Below, piece by piece: positions 1 through 7,416 of a stretch of DNA of 11,331 bases. Location of the stretch: positions 1-11,331 of the forward strand of contig CAMLEM010000022.1 of NCBI GenBank assembly GCA_946479005.1. The letters run 5' to 3'. The stretch comes from an uncultured Chitinophagaceae bacterium. GTDB taxonomy: Bacteria > Bacteroidota > Bacteroidia > Chitinophagales > Chitinophagaceae. Numbering within the stretch: position 1 is the first letter of the stretch; the number at the start of each line of letters is the position of its first letter. The translations under genes and the position numbers were made by a program. The notes beneath the pieces were generated by a model. That model searched no databases. It saw only the letters and a program-made list of their open reading frames with translations, and was not told the origin of the DNA.

Positions 1-900
1 GATCGTCGCGGTCTTGTCGTAGGAACTGGCCATCCGGATCTCGTGGCGCTTTATTCCATCATCCACGATCATCAGCGCCGTATTGGGTGGAATGGAGCCC
101 AGGTTTTCCGCGAACATCGAAATGAGGTTCTCTTCGCGGGCAGTGTCGAGAACAATGTCAAAATGAATGGATCTCGTGCTGAGTTTCTGGTGAAAGGCAG
201 TCAGGACATTATTGTAAAATACAGAGATGGAATCTCCATCGATCTCTCCATTGTCATAAAAATCGATCTTCAGGGAATCTGATTCCACTTCGATCTCATT
301 TTCCACTACCGTGGGGCGCTGCGTGTATTCTCTTTCGATCACGTAATTGATCACTTTCCGCTGGATGATGTTAGCCGCCACAAAAGTATCGGTGGCCGAA
401 GGCTTCCATACCTGGAAGTTTTCCTTGTATTCGCTGATGGCTTTTAAAACAGAATCTTTCTTGCTGATATCAGCATTCAGGTGCAGCACGAAATTGACAT
501 CGGGGCAGGTGTATTTATAATCCGGCAGCCCTTCAAAGGCCCCGCCCAGTGAAGAACCGGCCTGGGCAACGCGTAGCGTGGCTTGTAGATTCATTAGGCA
601 ATCCACCTCGAAATTGGTGAAAGATCCGTAGTAGGTAACAGGAATGTTATACAGGCTTAACTGCCGGGTAGCTTTATTGTAGTTTCCCCTGACCTGTATG
701 CTGCGGTAAGTATTCTTGAAGAAATAATTGAGTATCCCCTTCACGTGATCCTTTTCCGGCTGCAGTACCAGTTCCACCAGGTAATTATTGGCAGAGCTGT
801 TGGTTTTAACGTTGGCATAGCCATACCAGTATCCGAATACGGATTGAGCAGAAACTGTTACACAGGAAAACAGGGAGCAAAAGACCAGGAGTTTCTTCAT
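1..900 (-). CDS. Secreted protein of unknown function, 3' end outside the window
   Basis: An uninterrupted minus-strand frame reads from ATG at 900 to the left edge (300 codons, no stop), so the C-terminus is cut off. The N-terminus is a type I signal peptide with a VSAQ cleavage site at about residues 16-19. Residues 21-142 are beta-rich with spaced Trp/Gly/Tyr (WYGY near 25) and a YKYTCPDV motif at 128-135, suggesting a small lipocalin-like or beta-sandwich domain. Residues 210-300 form a second domain with DNGEIDGDSISV (217-228) and MFAENLGSIPPNTALMIV (262-279). I recall this C-terminal pattern from uncharacterised Bacteroidota proteins, usually ending within a few residues of this point, so probably little is missing. 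Its start lies 30 nt after the smpB stop, consistent with co-transcription. No function can be assigned; export to the periplasm or outer membrane is inferred from the signal peptide. Confidence 0.85.
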   Translation of the reverse strand, partial: MKKLLVFCSLFSCVTVSAQSVFGYWYGYANVKTNSSANNYLVELVLQPEKDHVKGILNYFFKNTYRSIQVRGNYNKATRQLSLYNIPVTYYGSFTNFEVDCLMNLQATLRVAQAGSSLGGAFEGLPDYKYTCPDVNFVLHLNADISKKDSVLKAISEYKENFQVWKPSATDTFVAANIIQRKVINYVIEREYTQRPTVVENEIEVESDSLKIDFYDNGEIDGDSISVFYNNVLTAFHQKLSTRSIHFDIVLDTAREENLISMFAENLGSIPPNTALMIVDDGIKRHEIRMASSYDKTATI

Positions 901-930
901 AGTCACCAGGGGAACGTTAAGGATACCTAT

Positions 931-1374
931 TTATTTCAAATACCGCTTCATTTCTCTTTCCACATCTTTCTGGCGAATGGATTCCCGTTTATCGTGGAGT
1001 TTTTTACCACGGGCAAGCCCGATCTCAACCTTCGCCAGGCCCTTCTCATTAAAGAATATTCGCAGGGGAACCACGGTCAGTCCTTTTTCTTTCAATTTCG
1101 ATTCGATCTTGTTTATCTCTCGTTTATTCAAAAGCAGCTTCCTGTCGCGCAGGGGGTCGTGATTATTCGTCGTACCGTGCGAATATTCGGCAATATGCAA
1201 GGATTTCAGCCATATCTCGCCTTTGTGAACAAGGCAATAGCTGTCGGCGAAGCTGGCCTTGCCCTCGCGCAGTGATTTCACTTCGGTTCCGAGCAGCATC
1301 ATACCCGCCACATATTTCGCATCGATAAAATACTCGTGAAATGCCGCCCGGTTCTTTAATTCTGTTGCCTTCAT
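931..1374 (-). CDS. smpB: SsrA-binding protein SmpB
   Basis: SmpB binds tmRNA (SsrA) and delivers it to stalled ribosomes for trans-translation, which frees the ribosome and tags the unfinished peptide for proteolysis. The 147-residue product has the normal family length and is full of family signatures: GTEVKSLREGKA near residue 29, the NHDPLRDRKLLL block near 70, KGLTVVPLRIFF near 97, GLARGKKLHDKRESIRQKD near 118, and a basic C-terminal tail ending KRYLK. That tail occupies the empty mRNA channel in known structures. The frame closes with an in-frame stop upstream of ATG 1374, so no earlier start is available. It lies 80 nt downstream of the annotated accD stop, or 24 nt if accD is extended by frameshifting, and 30 nt before the secreted protein gene. 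The ssrA RNA gene itself is not in the window. Confidence 0.97.
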   Translation of the reverse strand: MKATELKNRAAFHEYFIDAKYVAGMMLLGTEVKSLREGKASFADSYCLVHKGEIWLKSLHIAEYSHGTTNNHDPLRDRKLLLNKREINKIESKLKEKGLTVVPLRIFFNEKGLAKVEIGLARGKKLHDKRESIRQKDVEREMKRYLK

Positions 1375-1454
1375 CCTGTTTCTTCTTCGAAATTCCTTTT
1401 ATAAATTCTCCACAATGCGCAGGTCCTCCGATGCCGTGGTGAGATCCGCAACAG

Positions 1455-2369
1455 TCAGTTTTTTAAAAGGCTCAAAACAGTAGTAAGTTTTGCCTTCAGC
1501 TCTTTGCGGGGTACTATGAAATCTAGAAAGCCGTGTTCAAGGATGAATTCACTGCGCTGGAAACCCTCGGGGAGGTCTTTCTTAATGGTTTCCTTGATCA
1601 CGCGCGGGCCGGCAAACCCGATCAGGGCACCCGGCTCGGCGATGTTCAGATCTCCCAACATACCGAACGATGCCGAAATGCCCCCGAAAGTGGGGTCGGT
1701 GAGCAGGGAAATATACGGAAGCTTCGCGTCGCTGAGCCTGGATAAGCGACCGCTTGTTTTCGCAAGCTGCATCAGGGAAAAAGCGCTTTCCATCATCCTG
1801 GCCCCCCCGCTTTTGCTGATCACGAGGAAGGGCAGCCTGTGTTCGATGCAATAGTCCACCGCCCTGGAAAATTTCTCTCCCATCACGCTGCCGAGTGAAC
1901 CCCCGATGAATTCAAAGTCCATACAGGCGATCACGATCTCGTGGCCATTCACTTTCCCGGTAGCCACACGCATTGAATCCTTGAGGTCGGTTTTGCTCCA
2001 GGTTTCTTCCAGGCGTTGTTTATAAGGTTTGAGATCCGTGAAGTTCAGCATATCCTTGCTGCGGATATTTTCAAAAAGTTCGGTAAACTCGTTGTTGTCG
2101 AAAAGGATCTCGTAGTATTCACTGCTATTGATCCGGTGATGGAAGGAACATTTGGGACAAACAAATAAATGCTCGCGCAGTTCGGAAACCGTACAAATGA
2201 AATTGCATTCAGGACATTTCACCCAAAGGCCTTCGGGGGTCTCTTTTTTCTCTGAGGTCTTTGTATTGATGCCTTTCTTGATGCGCTTGAACCAGCTTGT
2301 CTTTGTTTCCTCGGATTTGCCTTCCTCTCCAGCCAGGTTCGCATCAAAGTCTTCGATCTGTTTGGCCAT
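1455..2369 (-). CDS. accD: Acetyl-CoA carboxylase carboxyltransferase subunit beta
   Basis: AccD pairs with AccA to form the carboxyltransferase that moves the carboxyl group from biotin on AccB to acetyl-CoA, giving malonyl-CoA for fatty acid synthesis in the cytoplasm. I place the start at ATG 2369 (304 residues, MAKQIEDF...). A GTG seven codons earlier (2390) overlaps the upstream peptidase stop, and a -7 promoter element lies between the two. A four-cysteine zinc ribbon is at residues 52, 55, 71 and 74 (CPEC...CPKC). The crotonase-type core follows with [24 protein letters not shown] and [11 protein letters not shown], ending LSLLKN at a TGA. Residues 10-45 are a charged, Lys/Glu-rich extension before the zinc ribbon. 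Oddity: the last sense codons form overlapping -1 slippery heptamers, and the -1 frame stays open for 20 more codons to TAA at 1401-1399. Confidence 0.96.
   Translation of the reverse strand: MAKQIEDFDANLAGEEGKSEETKTSWFKRIKKGINTKTSEKKETPEGLWVKCPECNFICTVSELREHLFVCPKCSFHHRINSSEYYEILFDNNEFTELFENIRSKDMLNFTDLKPYKQRLEETWSKTDLKDSMRVATGKVNGHEIVIACMDFEFIGGSLGSVMGEKFSRAVDYCIEHRLPFLVISKSGGARMMESAFSLMQLAKTSGRLSRLSDAKLPYISLLTDPTFGGISASFGMLGDLNIAEPGALIGFAGPRVIKETIKKDLPEGFQRSEFILEHGFLDFIVPRKELKAKLTTVLSLLKN
1458..1467 (-). other. Overlapping -1 slippery heptamers at the accD stop
   Basis: Reading the minus strand in the accD frame, the final codons are CTT TTA AAA AAC TGA. They contain T_TTA_AAA (1467-1461) and A_AAA_AAC (1464-1458). 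Both fit the X_XXY_YYZ heptamer used for programmed -1 frameshifting, and a stop codon follows directly. A -1 slip would continue KLTVADL...RIVENL and end at TAA 1401-1399. The sequence pattern is certain; its use by ribosomes is inference, and I found no convincing downstream stimulatory stem-loop or well-spaced upstream Shine-Dalgarno. Confidence 0.35.
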
Positions 2370-2374
2370 ACCTG

Positions 2375-2382
2375 CAAAGATA
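2375..2382 (-). promoter_or_regulatory. Bacteroidota -7 promoter element for accD
   Basis: The minus strand reads TATCTTTG, a perfect match to the TAnnTTTG -7 consensus recognised by the Bacteroidota housekeeping sigma factor. It lies between the S9 peptidase stop (2389-2387) and the accD ATG (2369), leaving only CAGGT between element and ATG. A TTTG further upstream is about 24 nt away, slightly beyond the usual spacing. This suggests accD is transcribed from its own promoter, giving a nearly leaderless mRNA, as well as by read-through from the peptidase gene. Confidence 0.6.
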
Positions 2383-2386
2383 AGGG

Positions 2387-4753
2387 TCACTTCTTCAATA
2401 CGGTCTCAAACAGCTTCAGGATGCGCTTATACTCGTCGGTCCAGCTGCTGGGCTCGATGAAACCGTGATCCTCGAGTGGGTAGGGGGCCAGTTCCCAATT
2501 GTCTTTTCCAAGCTCGATCAGCTTTTGAGTGAGTTCAACGACATCCTGGAAATGAACATTGACATCAATCATTCCGTGGCAGATCAGGAGGTGGCCTTTG
2601 AGTCCTTCGGCGAAGTAAAGCGGTGAACTCCTGCGGTACGCAATGGAATCCAGGTAAGGTTCATTCAGAATGTTTGAAGTGTACCCGTGGTTGTAATTCG
2701 ACCAGTCGGTTACCGGTCGCAGAGCAGCACCTGCCGCGAATATATCGGGCTCCGTGAATAAACCCATCAGGGTGATAAAACCGCCGTAGGATCCGCCATA
2801 AACGCCGATCCTTTTCGGATCCACACCGAATTGCTGCACGAGATAGCGGGCTGCATCCACATTATCGTCGAGGTCCTTGCCACCCATATGCCGGTAAATG
2901 CCGGTTCTCCAGTCCCTGCCATATCCCGAGCTCGCCCGGAAATCTATATCCATTACATAATAACCTTTCGATGCCAGAAGATTGTTGAACATAAATTCCC
3001 GGAAATAGGAGCTCCACCATTTGTGCGCGTTCTGCAAATAACCAGCTCCGTGCACGAAGATTACCGCGGGTTTTGATGGATGCGGGTTGGCAGGCTTGTA
3101 TAAGCGGGCATAAACGGGTTTCCCATCCCTTGCGGGAAAACTAAGCAGCTCGGGGTCCTGCCAGTTGTATGACTGGAATTCCGCAGACCTGGCGAGATGG
3201 GTGATCTGATCGATCTTCCCATTGGGTTTGTTCTCCACCAGGAAAAGTTCCCAGGGCCGGGTGGAATAGGAATGAATGACCGCCAGGTATTTTTGGTCGG
3301 GAGATAGCGTCACCTGGTTGGCGCCGGTCATCGTAGTGATCCTTGTTTTCTTCCCGTCGGCAATATTCAAATGATAAAAATGCTGCTCGCCCGGGTGATG
3401 CTCATTGGTAACAATGTAAAATGTTTTGTTGTCGCGCGAGAGGCTGGCCTGTTGCACTTCATAATTTCCGGAGGTGAGCGCTTTCCTGGTGCGACTGTTT
3501 AAATTATAAGTGTATAGATGGGAGTAACCCGTGGCTTCTGACTGGAACCAGAATGTATTCTCATCGATCCAGCCCACTCTTGGAAAACTGATCCCCGGAC
3601 CGGCTATCCAGGCTTCATCCCGCTGCCTGTCGATTAGTTTCAGATTCCCGGTTGCCGTATCCCACTGAACGAGCCAGCGATCCTTATTGTCAAGCGAGCG
3701 GATATCGAATACCACATTCCTGCCCCCCGGTGACCAGAAAGGAGGAAATATGAAAACATCTCTCGGGGCATTTTTTTTCTCCAGCTCGGCTCTCAATTTC
3801 GGATAATCCTTTACATAGTCGGGCAGATCCCGGATCCCTTCCACCGAATCCACCGGGAAACGGATGATCGTGTCGCGCACCCTGTCGAAAAAATAATACT
3901 CGGATACAGATTGCTGCGCCCCCACCTTGGTTCGCGCCGGGATGTCAACCGTGAACCCGGATTCAGTGACATAGTTGGGAACAATGGTGGTCTTTGCCTG
4001 GGACGCGGGTATGGCTTTTGTAAGCCGGTAGCTCACAAATCTTGCGTCGGGGCTGATGGACAATCCCTGCAGGGCATTATCTTCAATATCGATCGTACGC
4101 AGCTCTTTTGCTTTGGGCAGTGAACGGCGGTAAGCATTGGCTGAATCCGTTCTTTCTTTCCTGTCCCTCAGCACTTCGAAAGTTCTCATCTGGTCATCCC
4201 TCAACCATTTCTCCTGCGGGTTTGGCCGGCCCGCCTCCGTCCGCCTGGCAGGCGCTTCGCCCGATTTAAAATGAGTGAGCTGGATCGTTTCACCGCTGGC
4301 ACGCACCCAGGCAAATAAATTCTGTGACCGGGTGTAAACTATCCAGTTTTCCTGGTTGGAAAATTGCGGGCCAGTTTCTATCTCAGCAGTCTGCGTGATA
4401 CGCTTTGTTTCATTTTTTGAATTGGTGTAGAAGATATCGTTGTCTTTTACAAATACGAATTCTGTCCTGGCGCGGTTATAGGTCCTGTTGTTCGTGTGCT
4501 CCTGGAACGAGCTGTGAGCAGCTTTTTGCGGGGTTTTATCGGGTAACTTAATGTAATAGGTGGAATCTGCCATTGAACGGTTGGGGTTCCAGCTGAAAAA
4601 AAGCGTCCTGCTGTCGTGGCTCCATTGTGGGTTCGAAGGGGAAGTGCCGATCCATTTAGGATCGCGCATAATTTTTTCAACGGTAAGCTCAGGTGACTGG
4701 GCAAAGGAAATAACAGGAAGCAGGAACAAAGCAGGGATCCAACAGTATCTCAT
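2387..4753 (-). CDS. Secreted S9 family prolyl oligopeptidase / dipeptidyl aminopeptidase
   Basis: A serine exopeptidase of MEROPS family S9, probably acting on proline-containing peptides in the periplasm or outside the cell. ATG 4753 gives 788 residues starting with a type I signal peptide ending ISFAQ (residues 14-18); the frame also has a TTG at 4777, but ATG 4753 starts directly at the signal peptide. Residues about 20-540 form the beta-propeller, with repeated blades such as [12 protein letters not shown] and [13 protein letters not shown]. The C-terminal alpha/beta hydrolase carries the triad: nucleophile Ser655 in GGSYGGF, Asp730 in [12 protein letters not shown] and His763 in LEDHGF; the VFVHGAGY-type oxyanion region is near 565. 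Length and motifs are normal for the large Bacteroidota S9 subfamily. A GC-rich, Arg/Pro/Ala-rich stretch at about residues 166-178 looks inserted. It is the first gene of the minus-strand block; accD follows 17 nt after its stop. Confidence 0.94.
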   Translation of the reverse strand: MRYCWIPALFLLPVISFAQSPELTVEKIMRDPKWIGTSPSNPQWSHDSRTLFFSWNPNRSMADSTYYIKLPDKTPQKAAHSSFQEHTNNRTYNRARTEFVFVKDNDIFYTNSKNETKRITQTAEIETGPQFSNQENWIVYTRSQNLFAWVRASGETIQLTHFKSGEAPARRTEAGRPNPQEKWLRDDQMRTFEVLRDRKERTDSANAYRRSLPKAKELRTIDIEDNALQGLSISPDARFVSYRLTKAIPASQAKTTIVPNYVTESGFTVDIPARTKVGAQQSVSEYYFFDRVRDTIIRFPVDSVEGIRDLPDYVKDYPKLRAELEKKNAPRDVFIFPPFWSPGGRNVVFDIRSLDNKDRWLVQWDTATGNLKLIDRQRDEAWIAGPGISFPRVGWIDENTFWFQSEATGYSHLYTYNLNSRTRKALTSGNYEVQQASLSRDNKTFYIVTNEHHPGEQHFYHLNIADGKKTRITTMTGANQVTLSPDQKYLAVIHSYSTRPWELFLVENKPNGKIDQITHLARSAEFQSYNWQDPELLSFPARDGKPVYARLYKPANPHPSKPAVIFVHGAGYLQNAHKWWSSYFREFMFNNLLASKGYYVMDIDFRASSGYGRDWRTGIYRHMGGKDLDDNVDAARYLVQQFGVDPKRIGVYGGSYGGFITLMGLFTEPDIFAAGAALRPVTDWSNYNHGYTSNILNEPYLDSIAYRRSSPLYFAEGLKGHLLICHGMIDVNVHFQDVVELTQKLIELGKDNWELAPYPLEDHGFIEPSSWTDEYKRILKLFETVLKK
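4222..4258 (-). repeat. GC-rich REP-like palindromic insert inside the S9 peptidase gene
   Basis: This stretch is far more GC-rich than the gene around it. It holds a perfect inverted repeat CGCCTG-G-CAGGCG at 4242-4254 and a direct repeat of CCGCCT at 4231-4236 and 4241-4246. In the protein it encodes [13 protein letters not shown], a low-complexity segment in an exposed part of the propeller, and the reading frame is kept. It resembles GC-rich palindromic elements found scattered in Bacteroidota genomes, but no second copy is visible in this window. Confidence 0.4.
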
Positions 4754-4774
4754 AGTCGCAGTTTTGCAGTTCTT

Positions 4775-4782
4775 CAAAGTAA
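4775..4782 (-). promoter_or_regulatory. Putative -7 element for the S9 peptidase
   Basis: The minus strand reads TTACTTTG, one mismatch from TAnnTTTG, 21 nt before ATG 4753. The spacing fits a short 5' leader. No good -33 TTTG is seen at the right distance, so support is moderate. Confidence 0.4.
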
Positions 4783-4790
4783 AATCAAAT

Positions 4791-4798
4791 TATCTTTA
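4791..4798 (+). promoter_or_regulatory. Putative -7 element for the fusion lipoprotein gene, inside a dyad
   Basis: The plus strand reads TATCTTTA, one mismatch from TAnnTTTG, 14 nt before ATG 4813. It sits within a perfect inverted repeat TTATCT-TT-AGATAA (4790-4803). With the facing element at 4782-4775 it forms a compact divergent promoter in a 59-nt intergenic region. The dyad could be an operator, but at 6 bp per arm it may be chance. Confidence 0.4.
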
Positions 4799-4812
4799 GA
4801 TAAACTATCCCG

Positions 4813-6864
4813 ATGCGATTCTTTTTGTGTTTGGCTGTTACCTTGTGGCTTTCAGCCTGCCGTACGTCAAGGCAAACTCCTCAACCGGTAATAACCTCTC
4901 TTCCCCAGGTTGAAAGAGAGTTCAGGGCCGCCTGGGTGGCCACCGTGGCCAATATCAACTGGCCGAGCAAGCCCGGCCTGCCGGTTGACAGCCAGCAGAA
5001 AGAAGCGATCAGGCTGTTGGATTTTCTGAAGGCGCACCATTTTAACGCGGTCATACTCCAGGTAAGGCCCCAGGCAGATGCACTTTACAAAAGCGAACTG
5101 GAACCCTGGTCGTATTTTCTTACCGGCGAGCAGGGTAAGGCACCCGAACCCTTTTATGATCCTCTTCAATTCTGGGTTGAGGAATCTCATCAGCGTAGCC
5201 TGGAACTTCACGTTTGGCTGAATCCATACAGGGCGCATCATATCTCCGGGGGTGAAGTAAGGGAAACTTCCATCGTTAAGAAGAAGCCCGGGCTGGTGCA
5301 TCACCTGAAGGAAGGATACTGGTGGTTCGATCCTTCACTGAAAGGAACCCGGGATCATTCCACGGACGTAGTGATGGATATCGTTAAGAGATATGATATT
5401 GACGGCGTACATTTCGACGATTATTTTTATCCTTATCCCTCCTACAATCTCAATGAAGACTTTCCTGATTCCACCAGTTGGAAAGCATACCAGGAGGGGG
5501 GAGGAAAGCTTTCCCGAGGCGACTGGCGAAGAGAGTCGGTGAATGTCTTCATCAGGGATTTGTATGAGAAAATAAAACAGGAAAAAAAGCACGTTAAATT
5601 CGGGCTCAGTCCTTTTGGCATCTGGCGCCCCGGCTATCCTCCTTCCGTTAGCGGATTCGATCAGCATAACGTCCTTTACGCGGATGCCCGTAAATGGCTC
5701 AATGAAGGATGGGTGGATTATTTCTCGCCGCAATTATACTGGCCGATCGGTCGCGTGTCGCAAAGCTTTCCGGTGCTGCTGGGCTGGTGGTCGGGAGAAA
5801 ATAAGAAGGAACGGCATCTCTGGCCCGGTATGAGTGTGGGCCGGGATACCAGTGTGCGCAGTGTGAACGAAACCATCAACCAGGTAATGATCACGAGAGG
5901 AATGCTGCCGGAAAGTATGGGAGCCATTCACTGGAGTATATCTTCTGTGGTGCTGAATCCGAACCTTTCCCGCAGCCTGCTGAATGGTCCATACCAGAAA
6001 CAGGCGCTTGTGCCAGCCAGCCCCTGGCTGGATGCCAGTCCACCCGGTAAACCATCGATAGATCTTACCCAGTCAAAAGGTTCAATGAAACTATCCTGGG
6101 TGCACCGGCAGGATGAAGACCTTCTGCAAACAGTGATCTATACCCAGTATGGCAAAACCTGGAGTTATTTTATAGTCAACGGTAATAACGGCTCCGCGGA
6201 ATTGCCAGCGGAAAGAATACAGAACAATGGGGATAGATCTTATTTACAGGCCGTTGCGGTAGCCGCTGTAGACAGGGCTGGTAACCTGGGGCCTGCAAGT
6301 ACGCAGGATATCGTAACGGAGGAAACCACAGAAATGAGGTTATATCCGGGAATCATTCCAAGGATGGCCTGGAACGCATCGGAACCCAGACCTTTTCCTT
6401 CCCATACTCCTGTTCGCATCACCATCCACCACGAAGGCACCAAACTCGAAGCGAAAGATGATGCAGCCAGGAAGATAAAGAACATTCAAACCTGGGGAAT
6501 GGGGCCTGATCGCAACTGGGCGGACATTCCCTATCATTTCCTGATCGCGCCGGACGGAAAGATCTACGAGGGAAGAAATGTAAATACCGTTGGAGAAACG
6601 GCCACCGAATATGACCCTACCGGGCATTTGCTGATATGTTGCCTCGGTAACCTCGAAACCCAGCCTCTTCCAGAAGCACAATTGAATTCGCTGATCAGGC
6701 TCGTTGCCTATAGTTCAGTCAAATACGAGATCATCCTGGATTCACTGGCTTCTCACAAGGACTATTCAAACCAGACGAATTGCCCGGGGAAAAACCTTTA
6801 CCCTTATGTCCAGGACGGTACGATAAAAAAAGAAGCGAGGAAGCTGGTGGAAAACCAAAACTGA
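4813..6864 (+). CDS. Lipoprotein fusing a GHL10/DigH-like glycosidase, an Fn3-like domain and a zinc amidase
   Basis: A 683-residue envelope protein. The lipobox LSAC puts the lipidated Cys at residue 16, so it should be a membrane-anchored lipoprotein. Residues about 34-390 match the GHL10 (DUF187/YngK-like) TIM-barrel family: EFRAAWVATVANINWPS (36-52), the acidic motif DGVHFDDYFYPYP (197-209), FGLSPFGIWR (263-272) and WVDYFSPQLYWP (300-311). E. coli DigH of this family cleaves peptidoglycan glycan strands lacking stem peptides. Residues about 410-500 are Fn3-like. Residues about 512-665 form an Amidase_2/PGRP domain: TIHHEG (His539/540), PYHFLIAPDGKIYEGR (573-588, Tyr574) and SHKDYSNQTNCPGK with His648 and Cys657. 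These match the His-His-Cys zinc site of active N-acetylmuramoyl-L-alanine amidases. Its stop codon abuts that of the GAF gene on the opposite strand. The domain calls are firm; acting on one strand in sequence is inference. Confidence 0.93.
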   Translation: MRFFLCLAVTLWLSACRTSRQTPQPVITSLPQVEREFRAAWVATVANINWPSKPGLPVDSQQKEAIRLLDFLKAHHFNAVILQVRPQADALYKSELEPWSYFLTGEQGKAPEPFYDPLQFWVEESHQRSLELHVWLNPYRAHHISGGEVRETSIVKKKPGLVHHLKEGYWWFDPSLKGTRDHSTDVVMDIVKRYDIDGVHFDDYFYPYPSYNLNEDFPDSTSWKAYQEGGGKLSRGDWRRESVNVFIRDLYEKIKQEKKHVKFGLSPFGIWRPGYPPSVSGFDQHNVLYADARKWLNEGWVDYFSPQLYWPIGRVSQSFPVLLGWWSGENKKERHLWPGMSVGRDTSVRSVNETINQVMITRGMLPESMGAIHWSISSVVLNPNLSRSLLNGPYQKQALVPASPWLDASPPGKPSIDLTQSKGSMKLSWVHRQDEDLLQTVIYTQYGKTWSYFIVNGNNGSAELPAERIQNNGDRSYLQAVAVAAVDRAGNLGPASTQDIVTEETTEMRLYPGIIPRMAWNASEPRPFPSHTPVRITIHHEGTKLEAKDDAARKIKNIQTWGMGPDRNWADIPYHFLIAPDGKIYEGRNVNTVGETATEYDPTGHLLICCLGNLETQPLPEAQLNSLIRLVAYSSVKYEIILDSLASHKDYSNQTNCPGKNLYPYVQDGTIKKEARKLVENQN

Positions 6865-7329
6865 TCAGGCGGTATGCGCAAGGCGGACGCGCTGTATCAG
6901 GCGTACCATTTCGTTTATCGTTGGAGAGATGCAGAGATTGTCCCAGTCGAACCTCGGCTTCCTGAAATGCATTGACAGCACTCCCAGCATTTGCCTGCCA
7001 TCTGCGATCAGCGGATGAGAAACCACGGAGCGGAATCCTTCATTCCGGGCTATCTGGCGATGAGGTTCAAAACCCGTTTCACAGGTCACATCATTAACAA
7101 ACACCGTACTTCCTTCACCGAAGGCCCTGCCGCAGGCTGAATGATCAGAAGACCTTACCACACGAAAATGCTCAAGGAACGCTGTTGAAAATCCTTTCTG
7201 GGCTACGATCTCGAGGGTTTTTTCCCGGCGATTGAAAAGCTGGACGCTGCCAAACCCGGTGTTGTTCATCCAGAGGCCTTTTTCAAGAATGGGCTGCAAT
7301 TCCCTGAGATGTGGTAATAAAGTTGTCAT
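6865..7329 (-). CDS. Standalone GAF-domain protein
   Basis: A 154-residue cytoplasmic protein that is almost entirely one GAF domain. The signatures are GFGSVQLFNRREKTLEIVAQKGF (about 25-47), DHSACGRAF (62-70), the VNDVTCETGFEPH segment (78-90), and FRSVVSHPLIADGRQMLGVLSMHF (99-122), followed by a closing helix to the C-terminus. This subtype is normally the sensor module in PAS/GAF histidine kinases, yet no kinase, cyclase or DNA-binding domain is attached. Ligand and partner are unknown. Cysteines 66, 83 and 133 do not match the arrangement of the GAF-fold free methionine-R-sulfoxide reductases. ATG 7329 lies just downstream of the aldolase terminator, so it probably has its own promoter, although I see only a weak candidate. 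Its stop overlaps nothing but directly touches the convergent lipoprotein gene. Confidence 0.85.
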   Translation of the reverse strand: MTTLLPHLRELQPILEKGLWMNNTGFGSVQLFNRREKTLEIVAQKGFSTAFLEHFRVVRSSDHSACGRAFGEGSTVFVNDVTCETGFEPHRQIARNEGFRSVVSHPLIADGRQMLGVLSMHFRKPRFDWDNLCISPTINEMVRLIQRVRLAHTA

Positions 7330-7359
7330 TCTAAAAATTTGCTGTTATTGAATATAAGC

Positions 7360-7394
7360 AAAAAACCCCTCTCTTTATCAAAAGAGAAGGGTTT
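7360..7394 (-). terminator. Rho-independent terminator of the aldolase gene
   Basis: Arms at 7381-7394 and 7363-7376 are 14 nt each with one mismatch, separated by a 4-nt loop (7377-7380). On the minus strand the hairpin runs into six T residues (7365-7360), partly inside the arm. It starts 22 nt after the aldolase stop codon. On the plus strand there is no T run, so it should act only on minus-strand transcripts, separating the aldolase from the GAF gene. Confidence 0.85.
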
Positions 7395-7416
7395 AATTTC
7401 ATATAAGAAATTAACC

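Noticed and set aside
745..1275. 176-codon plus-strand open frame
   Set aside because: It lies antisense to smpB and the secreted protein gene, both well supported, and its translation resembles no family.
1375..1454. Separate small gene between accD and smpB
   Set aside because: The open frame there has no ATG, GTG or TTG start; it makes sense only as a -1 continuation of accD or as chance.
2370..2390. GTG start for accD at 2390
   Set aside because: The seven extra codons are the promoter element TATCTTTG and overlap the peptidase stop; ATG 2369 is the better start.
4754..4777. TTG start for the S9 peptidase at 4777
   Set aside because: ATG 4753 begins exactly at a good signal peptide, and the TTG overlaps the probable -7 element.
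6865..7329. Free methionine-R-sulfoxide reductase (GAF fold)
   Set aside because: The sequence follows kinase-type sensor GAF domains, and its cysteines do not sit as in MsrC-type enzymes.
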